Below, in pieces: positions 1 through 8,957 of a stretch of 64,000 nt of DNA. Positions within the stretch are counted from its first letter, which is position 1. The number at the start of each line of letters is the position of its first letter. This DNA is from Bowmanella yangjiangensis. GTDB lineage: Bacteria > Pseudomonadota > Gammaproteobacteria > Enterobacterales > Alteromonadaceae. The stretch is from contig NZ_JAFKCS010000016.1 in the NCBI RefSeq assembly GCF_017255015.1, positions 39,872-103,871 on the forward strand, written 5' to 3'. The notes beneath the pieces were generated by a model that was given only the letters and a program-made list of their open reading frames with translations, ran no database searches and was not told where the DNA came from. A program made the position numbers and the translations under genes.

Positions 1-63
1 AGCCGGAAGGGCCTGCTCGCCATCTCTTAACGTGGTATCGAATATCTTGACTCTATCTGTCAT
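1..63 (-). CDS. leuA: 2-isopropylmalate synthase, N-terminal fragment (runs off window)
   Basis: The minus strand reads ATG and 20 further codons to the window edge. The peptide begins MTDRVKIFDTTLRDGEQALP, which carries the FDTTLRDGEQ signature of the isopropylmalate/homocitrate synthase family. The enzyme condenses acetyl-CoA with 2-oxoisovalerate as the first step of leucine synthesis. The start is supported by an AGAGGAAAG ribosome site just upstream. Only 21 codons are visible, but the leucine attenuator upstream makes leuA, rather than another family member, nearly certain. It is transcribed divergently from flhA. Confidence 0.93.
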   Translation of the reverse strand, partial: MTDRVKIFDTTLRDGEQALPA

Positions 64-128
64 GGTCTTTCCTCTTGTTGGTTGACCCGCCACACTGACA
101 CTGGTTTTTTTACTTGGTTCGAAAAGTG

Positions 129-155
129 AAAAACCCGTGCAGTGCACGGGTTTTT
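129..155 (-). terminator. leu operon attenuator terminator hairpin
   Basis: A perfect 12-bp stem (129-140 with 144-155, 3-nt loop) on the minus strand ends in a run of T. The stem core TGCACGGGT is an exact copy of the end of the leader coding region (188-196), so both copies can compete for the central ACCCGTGCA at 143-151. That is the antiterminator/terminator switch expected for leucine attenuation. Confidence 0.9.
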
Positions 156-185
156 CTAAAATTTTGCCTGTCTCTCGGCTACAAC

Positions 186-239
186 CTACCCGTGCAATCT
201 TGCTGCCATAAGGAGGAGTAGAGAGAGGAACTTTTGCAT
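186..239 (-). CDS. leuL: leu operon leader peptide
   Basis: A 17-residue minus-strand reading frame, MQKFLSLLLLMAARLHG, contains six leucines, four of them consecutive (CTA CTC CTC CTT). Its TAG stop overlaps the segment that can pair with the 5' arm of the terminator. A ribosome stalled on the Leu codons would leave that segment free to form the antiterminator. A ribosome that reaches the stop would cover it and allow termination. This is the classical enterobacterial-type leu attenuator; the peptide itself has no expected function. Confidence 0.88.
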   Translation of the reverse strand: MQKFLSLLLLMAARLHG

Positions 240-269
240 TTGTTCTGGCCTGTGTTTCAAACAGGCATA

Positions 270-298
270 TTAGTATCGTTTTAAGGCCTGCGCGTCAA
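270..298 (-). promoter_or_regulatory. leu operon sigma-70 promoter
   Basis: On the minus strand, TTGACG (298-293) is followed after exactly 17 bases by TACTAA (275-270). The leader peptide start lies about 25 bases downstream of the predicted transcription start. Confidence 0.7.
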
Positions 299-466
299 CC
301 GCAAGAGGTAAATTAATTCGAAATTGAACGGGTTTATTTGGCATAAGCATATGCTTGATGGCATCAAAGCGGTGTGATTGAAATAAATGTCCTAATTCCC
401 CCTGATTTTCTGGTCGCCCAGTCTTGCTTTGGCAAATATCAAACTTGCCAACACCTAACTAAAGTC

Positions 467-482
467 TGGCGCGCTTATTGCT
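467..482 (+). promoter_or_regulatory. sigma-54 (RpoN) promoter for the flhA operon
   Basis: TGGCGCGCTTATTGCT matches the -24/-12 consensus TGGCACG-N4-TTGCW with one mismatch and exact GG-to-GC spacing. It ends 36 bases before the flhA start. In polar flagellates such as Vibrio and Pseudomonas, the flhA operon is a class II, RpoN-dependent unit, so placement and sequence agree. No activator (FlrC/FleQ) site was identified. Confidence 0.72.
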
Positions 483-518
483 AAACCTGTTCAGCCGTCA
501 AAATTCTGTTGTAAGTGT

Positions 519-2618
519 ATGGAACTGAGCACATACCTAAATCGATTCGATAAGAACAGCGTCAAGCAATTCACCTCGGGCCTGGGCGCACCGATAATCC
601 TGTTGGCTATCATGGGTATGGTGATACTGCCGATGCCAGCGTTTTTGCTGGATATTCTGTTTAGTTTCAATATTGCCCTGTCATTGGTGGTCATCCTGGT
701 CGCGGTATTTACCAAGCGCCCGATTGATTTTGGTGCATTTCCGCTGGTTCTGCTGATTGCTACGGTACTCAGGCTGGCGCTGAACGTTGCATCTACCCGG
801 GTGGTACTGCTGGAAGGACATGAAGGGGGGGATGCCGCTGGTAAAGTAATTCAGGCCTTCGGTGAAGTGGTTATCGGCGGTAACTTTGCTGTCGGTATCG
901 TAGTGTTCGCCATCCTGTTGATCATCAACTTTAAAGTGGTGACCGCCGGTGCCGGGCGTATTTCCGAAGTAAGCGCCCGTTTTACCTTGGATGCTATGCC
1001 GGGTAAGCAAATGGCCATTGATGCGGATTTGAATGCAGGCTATATCGACTCAGATGAAGCACGTCGTCGTCGCCAGGAAATTACCACAGAAGCTGACTTT
1101 TACGGCTCTATGGATGGTGCCTCCAAATTCGTTAAAGGGGATGCCATTGCCGGCTTGTTTATTATGTTGATCAATATTGTCGGTGGGCTATTCATCGGCA
1201 TGATTCAGCATGACCTGACCTTCGGTAACGCTATTGAGATCTACACTATTCTGACTATTGGTGACGGCCTGGTTGCTCAAATTCCGTCACTGCTCTTGTC
1301 TGTTGCTACCGCCATTATTGTGACTCGGGAAAATGACTCCCAAGACATGGGCGGCGAAGTAAAGAAACAATTGGGTAATAGACGCGCATTGTACATTACG
1401 ACCGGCATTCTGTTTGTTATGGGCATTGTACCTGGCATGCCGCATTTGGCTTTCTTAGGCTTTGCCGCCTTAATTGGTGGTTACGCTTATTACGATTGGT
1501 GGCGTGCGCAAAAAGAGCTGGAACAACCGGCTGCCGGTGAACTGGTACCCGAACAAACGCGCGCCCCTGCCGAAGCCAAAGAACTGGGTTGGGATGACGT
1601 TCAGCACGTTGACACTATCGGCCTGGAAGTTGGCTATCGTCTGATTCCATTAGTGGATAAAACCCAGGGTGGCGAGTTGTTGGCACGTATCAAAGGGGTG
1701 CGTAAGAAGCTATCCCAAGAGCTGGGGTTTCTTATCCCTCCTGTGCATATCCGTGACAATCTGGATCTGAATCCCAACACCTACACTATCGCTATGTTGG
1801 GTGTGACTATTGGTGAAGCGGATATCAGCCATGATCAGGAACTGGCTATCAATCCCGGCCAGGTATTCGGCAAGTTAGAGGGCAAGCCCACTAAGGATCC
1901 AGCTTTTGGTTTGGATGCGGTATGGATTAAACCTTCCCAGCGTGAACATGCTCAGACCTTAGGTTACACAGTGGTGGATGCCGCAACCGTAGTGGCTACC
2001 CACTTAAGCCAGTTATTGACCAATAATGCCTATCAATTACTGGGTTATGAAGAAGTACAGCAGCTTTTGGACATGCTGGCCAAACAAAATCCTAAGTTGG
2101 TAGAAGGTCTGGTACCGGATATTCTGCCGATGAGCACAGTGGTCAAAGTGCTGCAAACTTTGTTGTATGAAGGTATCCCCATCCGTGACTTGCGCAGCAT
2201 TGTACAAACGCTGTGCGAATACGGGCCTAAGAGTCAAGATCCCGACGTGCTGGTGTCCGCCGTGCGTATCGCTCTTAAGCGTCTGATCACCCAGGAAATC
2301 AACGGCAGCAGCAAAGAAATACCTGTTATTACTTTGGCGCCCGAATTGGAACAGATGTTGCATCAGTCGTTACAGGCAGGTGGTGGCGATGGAGCCGGTA
2401 TCGAACCTGGTCTGGCTGAGCGACTGCAGCAATCGCTAGCGGATGCCGCGCAGCAGCAAGAACTGGCGGGAGAGCCCGCAGTACTTCTGACCTCAGGTAT
2501 GTTGAGACCGGTACTGTCCAGGTTCCTAAAACACGCCATCGCAGGATTGCACGTATTGTCCTATCAGGAAATTCCTGACGACAAACAGATTAAGATTGTC
2601 AGTGCCGTAGGCCAGTAA
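519..2618 (+). CDS. flhA: Flagellar type III export apparatus membrane protein FlhA
   Basis: FlhA (699 aa, normal length) is the large inner-membrane component of the flagellar export gate. Its cytoplasmic domain docks chaperone-substrate complexes. The N-terminal half is rich in membrane helices, and the conserved FHIPEP loop is visible around residues 145-180 (GRISEVSARFTLDAMPGKQM...). The rest is the soluble C domain. The ribosome site before the ATG is weak, but the start agrees with homologues. The gene opens the operon directly behind a sigma-54-like promoter, facing away from leuA. flhB, which often lies just upstream of flhA, is not here. Confidence 0.97.
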   Translation: MELSTYLNRFDKNSVKQFTSGLGAPIILLAIMGMVILPMPAFLLDILFSFNIALSLVVILVAVFTKRPIDFGAFPLVLLIATVLRLALNVASTRVVLLEGHEGGDAAGKVIQAFGEVVIGGNFAVGIVVFAILLIINFKVVTAGAGRISEVSARFTLDAMPGKQMAIDADLNAGYIDSDEARRRRQEITTEADFYGSMDGASKFVKGDAIAGLFIMLINIVGGLFIGMIQHDLTFGNAIEIYTILTIGDGLVAQIPSLLLSVATAIIVTRENDSQDMGGEVKKQLGNRRALYITTGILFVMGIVPGMPHLAFLGFAALIGGYAYYDWWRAQKELEQPAAGELVPEQTRAPAEAKELGWDDVQHVDTIGLEVGYRLIPLVDKTQGGELLARIKGVRKKLSQELGFLIPPVHIRDNLDLNPNTYTIAMLGVTIGEADISHDQELAINPGQVFGKLEGKPTKDPAFGLDAVWIKPSQREHAQTLGYTVVDAATVVATHLSQLLTNNAYQLLGYEEVQQLLDMLAKQNPKLVEGLVPDILPMSTVVKVLQTLLYEGIPIRDLRSIVQTLCEYGPKSQDPDVLVSAVRIALKRLITQEINGSSKEIPVITLAPELEQMLHQSLQAGGGDGAGIEPGLAERLQQSLADAAQQQELAGEPAVLLTSGMLRPVLSRFLKHAIAGLHVLSYQEIPDDKQIKIVSAVGQ

Positions 2619-2637
2619 GCTGACGTAGGGGGTAAAT

Positions 2638-3939
2638 GTGAAGATCAGACGTTTCTATGGCAAAGATATGCGCGACGCTTTAGCTCAGGTCAAAGATGAA
2701 CTGGGGGGCGATGCAGTCATTATGTCCAACAAGAAAGTGGCAGATGGTATCGAAATAGTGGCGGCCTATGATCGTGAACCGGTAAGAAAAACACCAGCTC
2801 CTAAATCCGGCGCGGATGTCATCGCTAAACCTAAAGTTGCTGCCAGCAGTCTGTCTAAAACTCCCAGCCTTAGCGAGATCATCGGTGACTCAGGACCAGA
2901 CAGCCTCAAAGCACTGCTAGAAAAACAAAGTCAGCAGACTCCAGCGGCCCAACCTGTGGTTGAACAGAGCGTTTCTGCCAGTCCCAAAAGTGCGCCGGTT
3001 GCTCGGCATGATGATGCAGAACTGAATGATATCCGTCAGGAGCTGAAATCTCTGCGTAATGTGTTGGAATTCCAGGTGGCGGGACTGATAAAGCAGGAAA
3101 GACAACAGGCCAGGCCTTTGCATGGTTATCTTATCGACAAGCTGGTTCGCATGGGCATCACCCCGTCCCTGGCCGAGCAGGTAGTTTCATATGCGCCCGC
3201 CCAGTGCGAAGAGCGAGATGCTTGGGTATTCTTACTCAAACTGTTAGCCAACCGTTTGCATACCACGCAGAATGATATTCTGGGCAAAGGCGGCGTAGTG
3301 GCTTTGATGGGGCCAACAGGTACAGGTAAAACCACCACTATTGCCAAACTAGCCGCCCAATATGCACAACGTCACGGTGCTAATCAGGTTGCCCTGATTA
3401 CCATCGACAGCTATCGCATTGCGGCCTATGAGCAATTGTCTACTTACGGCAAGATTATCGGCTGCACTGTCAAGAAAGCCGCCAGTGGGGAGGAATTATC
3501 CGATTTACTTCACCAGTTCCGTAACAAGGGCCTGGTTTTGATTGATACCGCCGGATTTAGTCAAAGAGACACCAGACTAATCAAACAGTTAGATACTTTG
3601 ACTCAATCATCCTATGCTAATATCAAACATTATCTGGTGCTGGCTGCCAATGCTCAACATCGAGTAATGGAGCACCAGTTGGCAACTTATCAGCAGATTT
3701 CTTTGCAAGGTTGTATTTTCACTAAACTGGATGAGTGTTACAGTCTCGGCGAAGCCATCAGCCTGGCCTTGGAGCATCGTTTACCCGTCGGTTATTTGAC
3801 GGATGGACAGAAAGTACCCGAGGACATTAAAGTGGCTGATGCCAAGTACATAATTTCTTGTGCAGCAAGGCTGTTTAAGCAGTATGCTTTAACTCCCACA
3901 AGAACTCAGCAGGTTGTAAACTCAGCAGTATCATTATGA
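2638..3939 (+). CDS. flhF: Flagellar biosynthesis SRP-type GTPase FlhF
   Basis: This SRP-family GTPase marks the pole for flagellum assembly in polar flagellates. It is 433 aa, with a basic N-terminal B domain (MKIRRFYGKDMRDAL...), a variable linker, and a C-terminal NG domain with Walker A GPTGTGKTTTIAKLA, DTAG, and the TKLDE guanine-specificity motif. The start codon is GTG at 2638, preceded by TAGGGGG. The gene follows flhA by 19 bases and its stop overlaps the start of flhG (ATGA), so FlhF and its antagonist FlhG are probably translationally coupled. Confidence 0.97.
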   Translation: MKIRRFYGKDMRDALAQVKDELGGDAVIMSNKKVADGIEIVAAYDREPVRKTPAPKSGADVIAKPKVAASSLSKTPSLSEIIGDSGPDSLKALLEKQSQQTPAAQPVVEQSVSASPKSAPVARHDDAELNDIRQELKSLRNVLEFQVAGLIKQERQQARPLHGYLIDKLVRMGITPSLAEQVVSYAPAQCEERDAWVFLLKLLANRLHTTQNDILGKGGVVALMGPTGTGKTTTIAKLAAQYAQRHGANQVALITIDSYRIAAYEQLSTYGKIIGCTVKKAASGEELSDLLHQFRNKGLVLIDTAGFSQRDTRLIKQLDTLTQSSYANIKHYLVLAANAQHRVMEHQLATYQQISLQGCIFTKLDECYSLGEAISLALEHRLPVGYLTDGQKVPEDIKVADAKYIISCAARLFKQYALTPTRTQQVVNSAVSL

Positions 3940-4808
3940 TTGAGGATCAAGCGAGTAGCTTAAGACGAATGAACCAGCCCAATCTCATTAAAGTTATCGC
4001 CGTCACCGGTGGCAAAGGCGGGGTGGGAAAAACCAACATCACGCTGAACACTGCTATTTCGATGGCTAAGCAAGGAAAACGGGTTCTGGTTTTGGATGCC
4101 GACTTGGGGTTGGCCAACGTCGATGTTATGTTGGGCCTGCGGGTCGAAAAGAATCTTTCCCATGTGTTGTCAGGTGAATGCCTGCTCGAAGAAGTCTTGG
4201 TTGAAGGCCCATATGGCGTGAAAATCGCGCCAGCGACATCGGGCTCGCAGTCCATGACGGAATTAACGCCCACGGAGCATGCCGGTCTAATCCGCGCTTT
4301 TAGCGAACTGCGCAGCAAAATTGATGTGCTGATTGTAGATACCGCTGCCGGTATCTCGGATATGGTGCTGAGCTTTTCACGGGCAGCCCAGGACATCATG
4401 GTGGTGGTATGTGATGAGCCCACCTCGCTCACCGATGCTTACGCGCTAATTAAGATACTGAACCGTGACCATGGTGTGTTTCGTTTTAAAATTGTTGCCA
4501 ACATGGTGCGTAACGTCCGTGAAGGTCAGGAACTCTTTGCTAAACTGTCCAAAGTAACTAACCGTTTCCTGGACGTTGCTCTGGAATTAGTGGCCACCAT
4601 TCCGTTTGATGAAAATATTCGTAAAGCGGTGCGTCGTCAGAAGTCGATAGTGGAGGCTTACCCAAGCTCTCCGGCCGCTGTGGCTATTTCTAATCTGGCC
4701 AAGCAGGCGCTACGGTGGCCAATCCCTACCCAGCCGGGGGGACACTTAGAATTTTTTCTGGAACAGTTGGTTAATCAGAATTCCGCGGTACACAGAGATA
4801 AAGAGTGA
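3936..4808 (+). CDS. flhG: MinD/ParA-type ATPase FlhG (FleN), flagellar number regulator
   Basis: FlhG (290 aa) limits flagellar number by stimulating FlhF GTPase and, in Pseudomonas and Vibrio, by restraining the master activator FleQ/FlrA. Visible motifs are the deviant Walker A KGGVGKTN near residues 28-35, the A' motif LDADLGLANVDVMLG, and DTAAGISD. The ATG overlaps the flhF stop. Its own stop overlaps the GTG start of fliA. Confidence 0.96.
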   Translation: MIEDQASSLRRMNQPNLIKVIAVTGGKGGVGKTNITLNTAISMAKQGKRVLVLDADLGLANVDVMLGLRVEKNLSHVLSGECLLEEVLVEGPYGVKIAPATSGSQSMTELTPTEHAGLIRAFSELRSKIDVLIVDTAAGISDMVLSFSRAAQDIMVVVCDEPTSLTDAYALIKILNRDHGVFRFKIVANMVRNVREGQELFAKLSKVTNRFLDVALELVATIPFDENIRKAVRRQKSIVEAYPSSPAAVAISNLAKQALRWPIPTQPGGHLEFFLEQLVNQNSAVHRDKE

Positions 4809-5530
4809 ATAATAAAGCAGCCGCCTATCAGCAATTCGATAGTAAAACCAAGCTGGTTGAGCAACACGCCTCGCTGGTTAAACGTATCGCGCATCATCTG
4901 ATGGCTCGCTTGCCTGCCAGTGTATTGGTTGACGATTTGATTCAGGCTGGCATGATTGGTTTGTTGGAAGCGGCCAAAAACTTTGATGGTTCTAAAGGTG
5001 CCAGTTTTGAAACCTTTGCAGGCATTCGCATACGGGGTGCCATGCTGGATGAAATTAGAAAAGGTGATTGGACACCCCGCTCTGTGCATAAAAATAGTCG
5101 CGCTATCGCTGAGGCTATCCAATCTGTAGAGCGTGAAACTGGCGGAGATGCCCGTGATGCCGATGTGGCCGCTAAGCTTCAGGTTAGCCTGGATGAATAT
5201 CACCAGATGCTCAATGAAGTGAATGCAGGTCGTTTGGTAGGTATAGAAGACCTTGGGGTGACTGAGGATGTAATCAGTACTGAGCAAACACGAGGGACGG
5301 ATGCACCCTTTGATGATTTGTTACAAGGATCGTTTCAAAAAGCGTTGGCCCATGCTATTACTACCTTGCCTGAACGGGAAGCCATTGTGCTCTCACTCTA
5401 TTATGACGAAGAACTGAACCTCAGAGAGATCGGCGAAGTCCTTGAAGTCAGTGAGTCTCGGGTCAGTCAAATCCATAGCCAAGCCATGTTGAGACTCAGA
5501 ACTCGCATGCAAAGCTGGCAAATGGAATAA
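4805..5530 (+). CDS. fliA: RNA polymerase sigma-28 factor FliA
   Basis: FliA (241 aa) directs transcription of late flagellar and chemotaxis genes. Region 2 (DLIQAGMIGLLEAAKNFD...FETFAGIRIRGAMLDEIR) and the region 4 helix-turn-helix (LREIGEVLEVSESRVSQIHSQA) are intact. The GTG start overlaps the flhG stop by 4 bases. A candidate FliA-dependent promoter is seen elsewhere in the window, before the chemoreceptor gene at 52984. Confidence 0.97.
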   Translation: MNNKAAAYQQFDSKTKLVEQHASLVKRIAHHLMARLPASVLVDDLIQAGMIGLLEAAKNFDGSKGASFETFAGIRIRGAMLDEIRKGDWTPRSVHKNSRAIAEAIQSVERETGGDARDADVAAKLQVSLDEYHQMLNEVNAGRLVGIEDLGVTEDVISTEQTRGTDAPFDDLLQGSFQKALAHAITTLPEREAIVLSLYYDEELNLREIGEVLEVSESRVSQIHSQAMLRLRTRMQSWQME

Positions 5531-5576
5531 AATTTAATAAGAATAACAGTTGGTTGAATCCTCACTGGAGGCAGTT

Positions 5577-5960
5577 TTGGATAAAAACATGAAAATTCTT
5601 GTTGTCGACGATTTCTCGACGATGAGACGTATCATCAAGAACTTACTGAAAGACCTGGGCTTTACCAATGTTCAGGAAGCTGATGACGGCAGTACCGCTT
5701 TGCCCATGCTGCAACAGGGGGATTTTGATTTTGTCATTACGGACTGGAACATGCCGGGAATGCAGGGTATCGACCTGCTTCGCGCTATCCGTGCCGATGA
5801 CAACCTCAAACATACTCCCGTGCTGATGGTCACGGCGGAAGCGAAGAAAGAGCAGATCGTAGCGGCGGCCCAAGCCGGTGTTAATGGCTATGTTGTGAAG
5901 CCCTTCACCGCAGCCACGCTAAAAGAGAAACTCGAAAAGATATTTGAGCGCCTTGGGTAG
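5577..5960 (+). CDS. cheY: Chemotaxis response regulator CheY
   Basis: This single receiver domain carries the signal from CheA to the flagellar switch. I place the start at TTG 5577 because GGAGG sits 5 bases upstream and the product [19 protein letters not shown] matches CheY of related bacteria. A longer in-frame TTG at 5550 lacks a good ribosome site. In the 127-aa product the acidic pair is D11/D12, the phosphorylation site is D56 (TDWNMPG), and T86 and K108 (VKPF) are conserved. Confidence 0.96.
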   Translation: MDKNMKILVVDDFSTMRRIIKNLLKDLGFTNVQEADDGSTALPMLQQGDFDFVITDWNMPGMQGIDLLRAIRADDNLKHTPVLMVTAEAKKEQIVAAAQAGVNGYVVKPFTAATLKEKLEKIFERLG

Positions 5961-5995
5961 TCCCTGGCGGATCCTAACGCATAAGGAACGCCTTA

Positions 5996-6742
5996 ATGAC
6001 GATTACCGAGCAAGCTCCTGTTTCGCTTGAGGATGCCCGCCAGTTGGTGGCATTGCTTGAGCAGGGAGATAATCAGGGAGCGGCACAGTTATTGGAGTCC
6101 ATCACTATGGCGGATTCCATGGAGCTGTTTGCGGAGGTGGGTAAGCTGACCCGCCAACTGCACGATTCCCTGAATAACTTTCAATTAGATGCGCGTATCG
6201 CGGATTTGGCGCAGGAAGATATTCCTGACGCACAGAGTCGCCTCAATTACGTCATTGAAACCACCGAAGATGCTGCCAACCGCACTATGGATGCGGTTGA
6301 GACCAGTATGCCAATTGCAGAACGCTTGAATGCCCAAATAAACGGTATCTTGCCCGAATGGAAGAAACTCATGACCCGGCAGCTACAGTTGGGCGAGTTT
6401 AAAGCTCTCTGCCATAATATGGACAAGTTCCTTGATCAGGCCAGCGGCGATTCTGCCAAACTCAATGAGCTACTGACCGAAGTGCTGATGGCACAAGGGT
6501 ATCAAGACCTCACCGGCCAAGTTATTCGCAAAGTTATTGATCTAGTTAAAGAAGTAGAAGACAGCTTAGTGCATATGCTAACGGTGTTTGGCGAGCCTGA
6601 GATCGACGAAGATGCCAAGCAAGCTAAAAAAGAGGCCAGCAAGGAAATGGCTGAAGGGCCAATCATTGATGCGGCTAGCCGGGATGATGTGGTAACTGGT
6701 CAGGATGACGTTGATGATCTACTTTCAAGCTTAGGGTTTTAA
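5996..6742 (+). CDS. cheZ: CheY-P phosphatase CheZ
   Basis: CheZ (248 aa) dephosphorylates CheY-P. The catalytic glutamine is Q170 in the helix MAQGYQDLTGQVIRKV. The C-terminal tail DDVDDLLSSLGF is the typical amphipathic CheY-binding peptide. The start ATG is preceded by AAGGAAC. It lies between cheY and cheA in the expected gammaproteobacterial order. Confidence 0.96.
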   Translation: MTITEQAPVSLEDARQLVALLEQGDNQGAAQLLESITMADSMELFAEVGKLTRQLHDSLNNFQLDARIADLAQEDIPDAQSRLNYVIETTEDAANRTMDAVETSMPIAERLNAQINGILPEWKKLMTRQLQLGEFKALCHNMDKFLDQASGDSAKLNELLTEVLMAQGYQDLTGQVIRKVIDLVKEVEDSLVHMLTVFGEPEIDEDAKQAKKEASKEMAEGPIIDAASRDDVVTGQDDVDDLLSSLGF

Positions 6743-6755
6743 GGGGAATTGATGC

Positions 6756-8957
6756 ATGGCCTTTGACGTTGATGAGGATATCCTGCAGGACTTCCTGGTT
6801 GAAGCGGGAGAAATTCTCGAACTGCTGCAAGAGCAACTGGTTGATTTGGAAAATAATCCTGAAGATGCTGACTTGCTCAATGCTATTTTTCGTGGTTTCC
6901 ATACCGTCAAAGGTGGTGCCGGGTTTCTGTCACTGACAGAACTGGTTGACGCCTGCCATGGTGCCGAGAACGTGTTCGATGTGCTGCGCACCGGCAAGCG
7001 TCAGGTAACTGCAGAATTGATGGATGTCATCCTGCAAGCGTTAGACAGCATCAATGAAATGTTCGCTAACGTCAAAGCCCGTGAGCCGCTGGAACCGGCG
7101 GCCCCCGAGGTACTTGAAGCCCTGCATCGTTTAAGTAAGCCTGAATCGGAAGATGAGGTGGCCAGTACTCCTGTCGAGCCCGAACCAGAACCTATTCCTG
7201 AACCCGAAATGAGTAGTGAAGCGTCAACTGGTGGCAGCATTGACGATATCACCGAAGATGAATTTGAAGCCTTGCTTGATGAACTTCATGGCCCCGGTGG
7301 TCCTTCAGCGGCTAATACAACGGCACCTGCAATAGACTTGAATATGGGTGATGAAGATATCACCGACGACGAATTTGAAGCCCTTCTGGACCAGTTGCAT
7401 GGTGAAGGCAAGTTTAACGCACAAAAACAGGCTGCTTCATCTGCTCCTGCCACACCTGTTTCGGGCCCAGTAGACGGCGACGATATTACTGATGATGAAT
7501 TTGAAGCTTTGTTGGATCAGTTGCATGGTTCCGGCAAAGGGCCTGGGGCAGAAAAGGCCGGTGCCAAACCTGCCGCTAAAGTTGAAACTGCTAAGCCTAA
7601 AAGCGATGCCAAAGGTGTCAGTGCGCCGGTGGCTAAAGCCGAGCCAGCTAAACCTGTGAGCAAGCCGGTTGCCAAACCCGCTGAAGACGAAGATGAGGAT
7701 AAGGCTGCTAGTACTGCTTTACGAGGCGCAGATAAGAAAGCTGCTGCCGCGCCACCGCCTGCGGAAACCACAGTTCGGGTGGATACCAAACGTCTGGACC
7801 AGATAATGAATATGGTCGGTGAATTGGTATTAGTACGTAACCGTTTGTTAAGCCTTGGGGTTAACCTGAATAATGAAGACATGTCCAAGGCTATTGCCAA
7901 CCTGGATGTGGTAACGGGGGATTTGCAAGGTGCGGTGATGAAAACCCGCATGCAGCCCATCAAGAAAGTCTTTGGTCGATTCCCACGGGTGGTTAGAGAT
8001 TTAGCTCGCAGTCTGAAAAAGGAAATTAATCTTAATCTGGTTGGGGAAGAGACAGACCTGGATAAAAACCTGGTCGAGGCTTTGGCTGACCCGTTGGTGC
8101 ACTTGGTTAGAAACTCTGTTGATCACGGTATTGAGATGCCCGATGAACGGGAAGCATCCGGCAAAAAACGCACAGGTACAGTGACCTTGTCTGCTTCTCA
8201 GGAAGGCGATCATATTCTGCTTACCATTGAAGATGACGGTAAGGGCATGGATCCCGAAAAACTTAAAGATATCGCGATTAAACGTGGCGTGTTGGATGTG
8301 GATGCGGCCGCCCGTATGTCGGATGTAGAAGCCTTCAATCTGATTTTTGCCCCCGGTTTCTCTACAAAAACAGAAATTTCGGATATTTCCGGCCGTGGCG
8401 TGGGTATGGATGTGGTGAAAACCAAGATCAACCAGCTAAACGGTACTGTGCATATCCATTCCGAAAAAGGTGTGGGAACACGACTGGAGATTAAGGTACC
8501 GCTGACCTTGGCGATATTGCCAACTCTGATGGTTATTGTCGGTGAGCAAACCTTTGCGTTGCCGTTGGCGGCAGTGAGCGAAATTATTAATGTTGATATG
8601 AGCAAGACCAACACAGTAGACGGTCAGCTCACCATGATTGTTCGTTCAAAAGCGATACCGCTGTTCTATCTGAAGGAATGGTTGCATCGTAGTAAAGGAA
8701 AAGTACAGATTGAACGCAGCAAAGGTCATGTTGTGGTGGTGCAGATTGGCACCCAACAAGTAGGTTTTGTCGTAGATGCCCTGATTGGTCAGGAAGAAGT
8801 GGTAATTAAACCCTTGGATGCCTTATTGCAAGGTACGCCCGGTATGGCAGGGGCGACTATTACCAGTGACGGCGGTATCGCATTGATTCTGGACATTCCA
8901 AGCCTACTAAAGCGTTATGCGAAAAAGGCCTTAAAGACAAAAAAAGCAATTAACTGA
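6756..8957 (+). CDS. cheA: Chemotaxis histidine kinase CheA with FliM-like linker repeats
   Basis: CheA (733 aa) phosphorylates CheY and CheB in response to chemoreceptors. Order: HPt domain with phosphorylated H49 ([13 protein letters not shown]), a long acidic and Ala/Pro/Lys-rich linker (about residues 130-335), a P3 dimerisation segment, the ATPase domain ([29 protein letters not shown]), and a CheW-like C domain. I see no folded P2 (CheY-binding) domain. Instead the linker has three near-identical 17-residue repeats, [21 protein letters not shown], at residues 163-179, 200-216 and 242-258. These resemble the CheY-binding N-terminus of FliM (LSQDEIDALL). The start is the ATG at 6756 behind AAGGGG, not the out-of-frame ATG at 6752. 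The stop overlaps cheB by one base. Confidence 0.97.
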   Translation: MAFDVDEDILQDFLVEAGEILELLQEQLVDLENNPEDADLLNAIFRGFHTVKGGAGFLSLTELVDACHGAENVFDVLRTGKRQVTAELMDVILQALDSINEMFANVKAREPLEPAAPEVLEALHRLSKPESEDEVASTPVEPEPEPIPEPEMSSEASTGGSIDDITEDEFEALLDELHGPGGPSAANTTAPAIDLNMGDEDITDDEFEALLDQLHGEGKFNAQKQAASSAPATPVSGPVDGDDITDDEFEALLDQLHGSGKGPGAEKAGAKPAAKVETAKPKSDAKGVSAPVAKAEPAKPVSKPVAKPAEDEDEDKAASTALRGADKKAAAAPPPAETTVRVDTKRLDQIMNMVGELVLVRNRLLSLGVNLNNEDMSKAIANLDVVTGDLQGAVMKTRMQPIKKVFGRFPRVVRDLARSLKKEINLNLVGEETDLDKNLVEALADPLVHLVRNSVDHGIEMPDEREASGKKRTGTVTLSASQEGDHILLTIEDDGKGMDPEKLKDIAIKRGVLDVDAAARMSDVEAFNLIFAPGFSTKTEISDISGRGVGMDVVKTKINQLNGTVHIHSEKGVGTRLEIKVPLTLAILPTLMVIVGEQTFALPLAAVSEIINVDMSKTNTVDGQLTMIVRSKAIPLFYLKEWLHRSKGKVQIERSKGHVVVVQIGTQQVGFVVDALIGQEEVVIKPLDALLQGTPGMAGATITSDGGIALILDIPSLLKRYAKKALKTKKAIN

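Noticed and set aside
431..449. TGGC...TTGC elements upstream of flhA as a second sigma-54 site
   Set aside because: The spacing between GG and GC is four bases too long for sigma-54; the site at 467-482 has exact spacing.
681..1010. Minus-strand open frame inside flhA
   Set aside because: Opposite-strand shadow of a strongly conserved gene, with no ribosome site and no recognisable protein.
5550..5576. Longer N-terminus for CheY starting at TTG 5550
   Set aside because: No ribosome site before it, and the extra nine residues are absent in related CheY; TTG 5577 has GGAGG.
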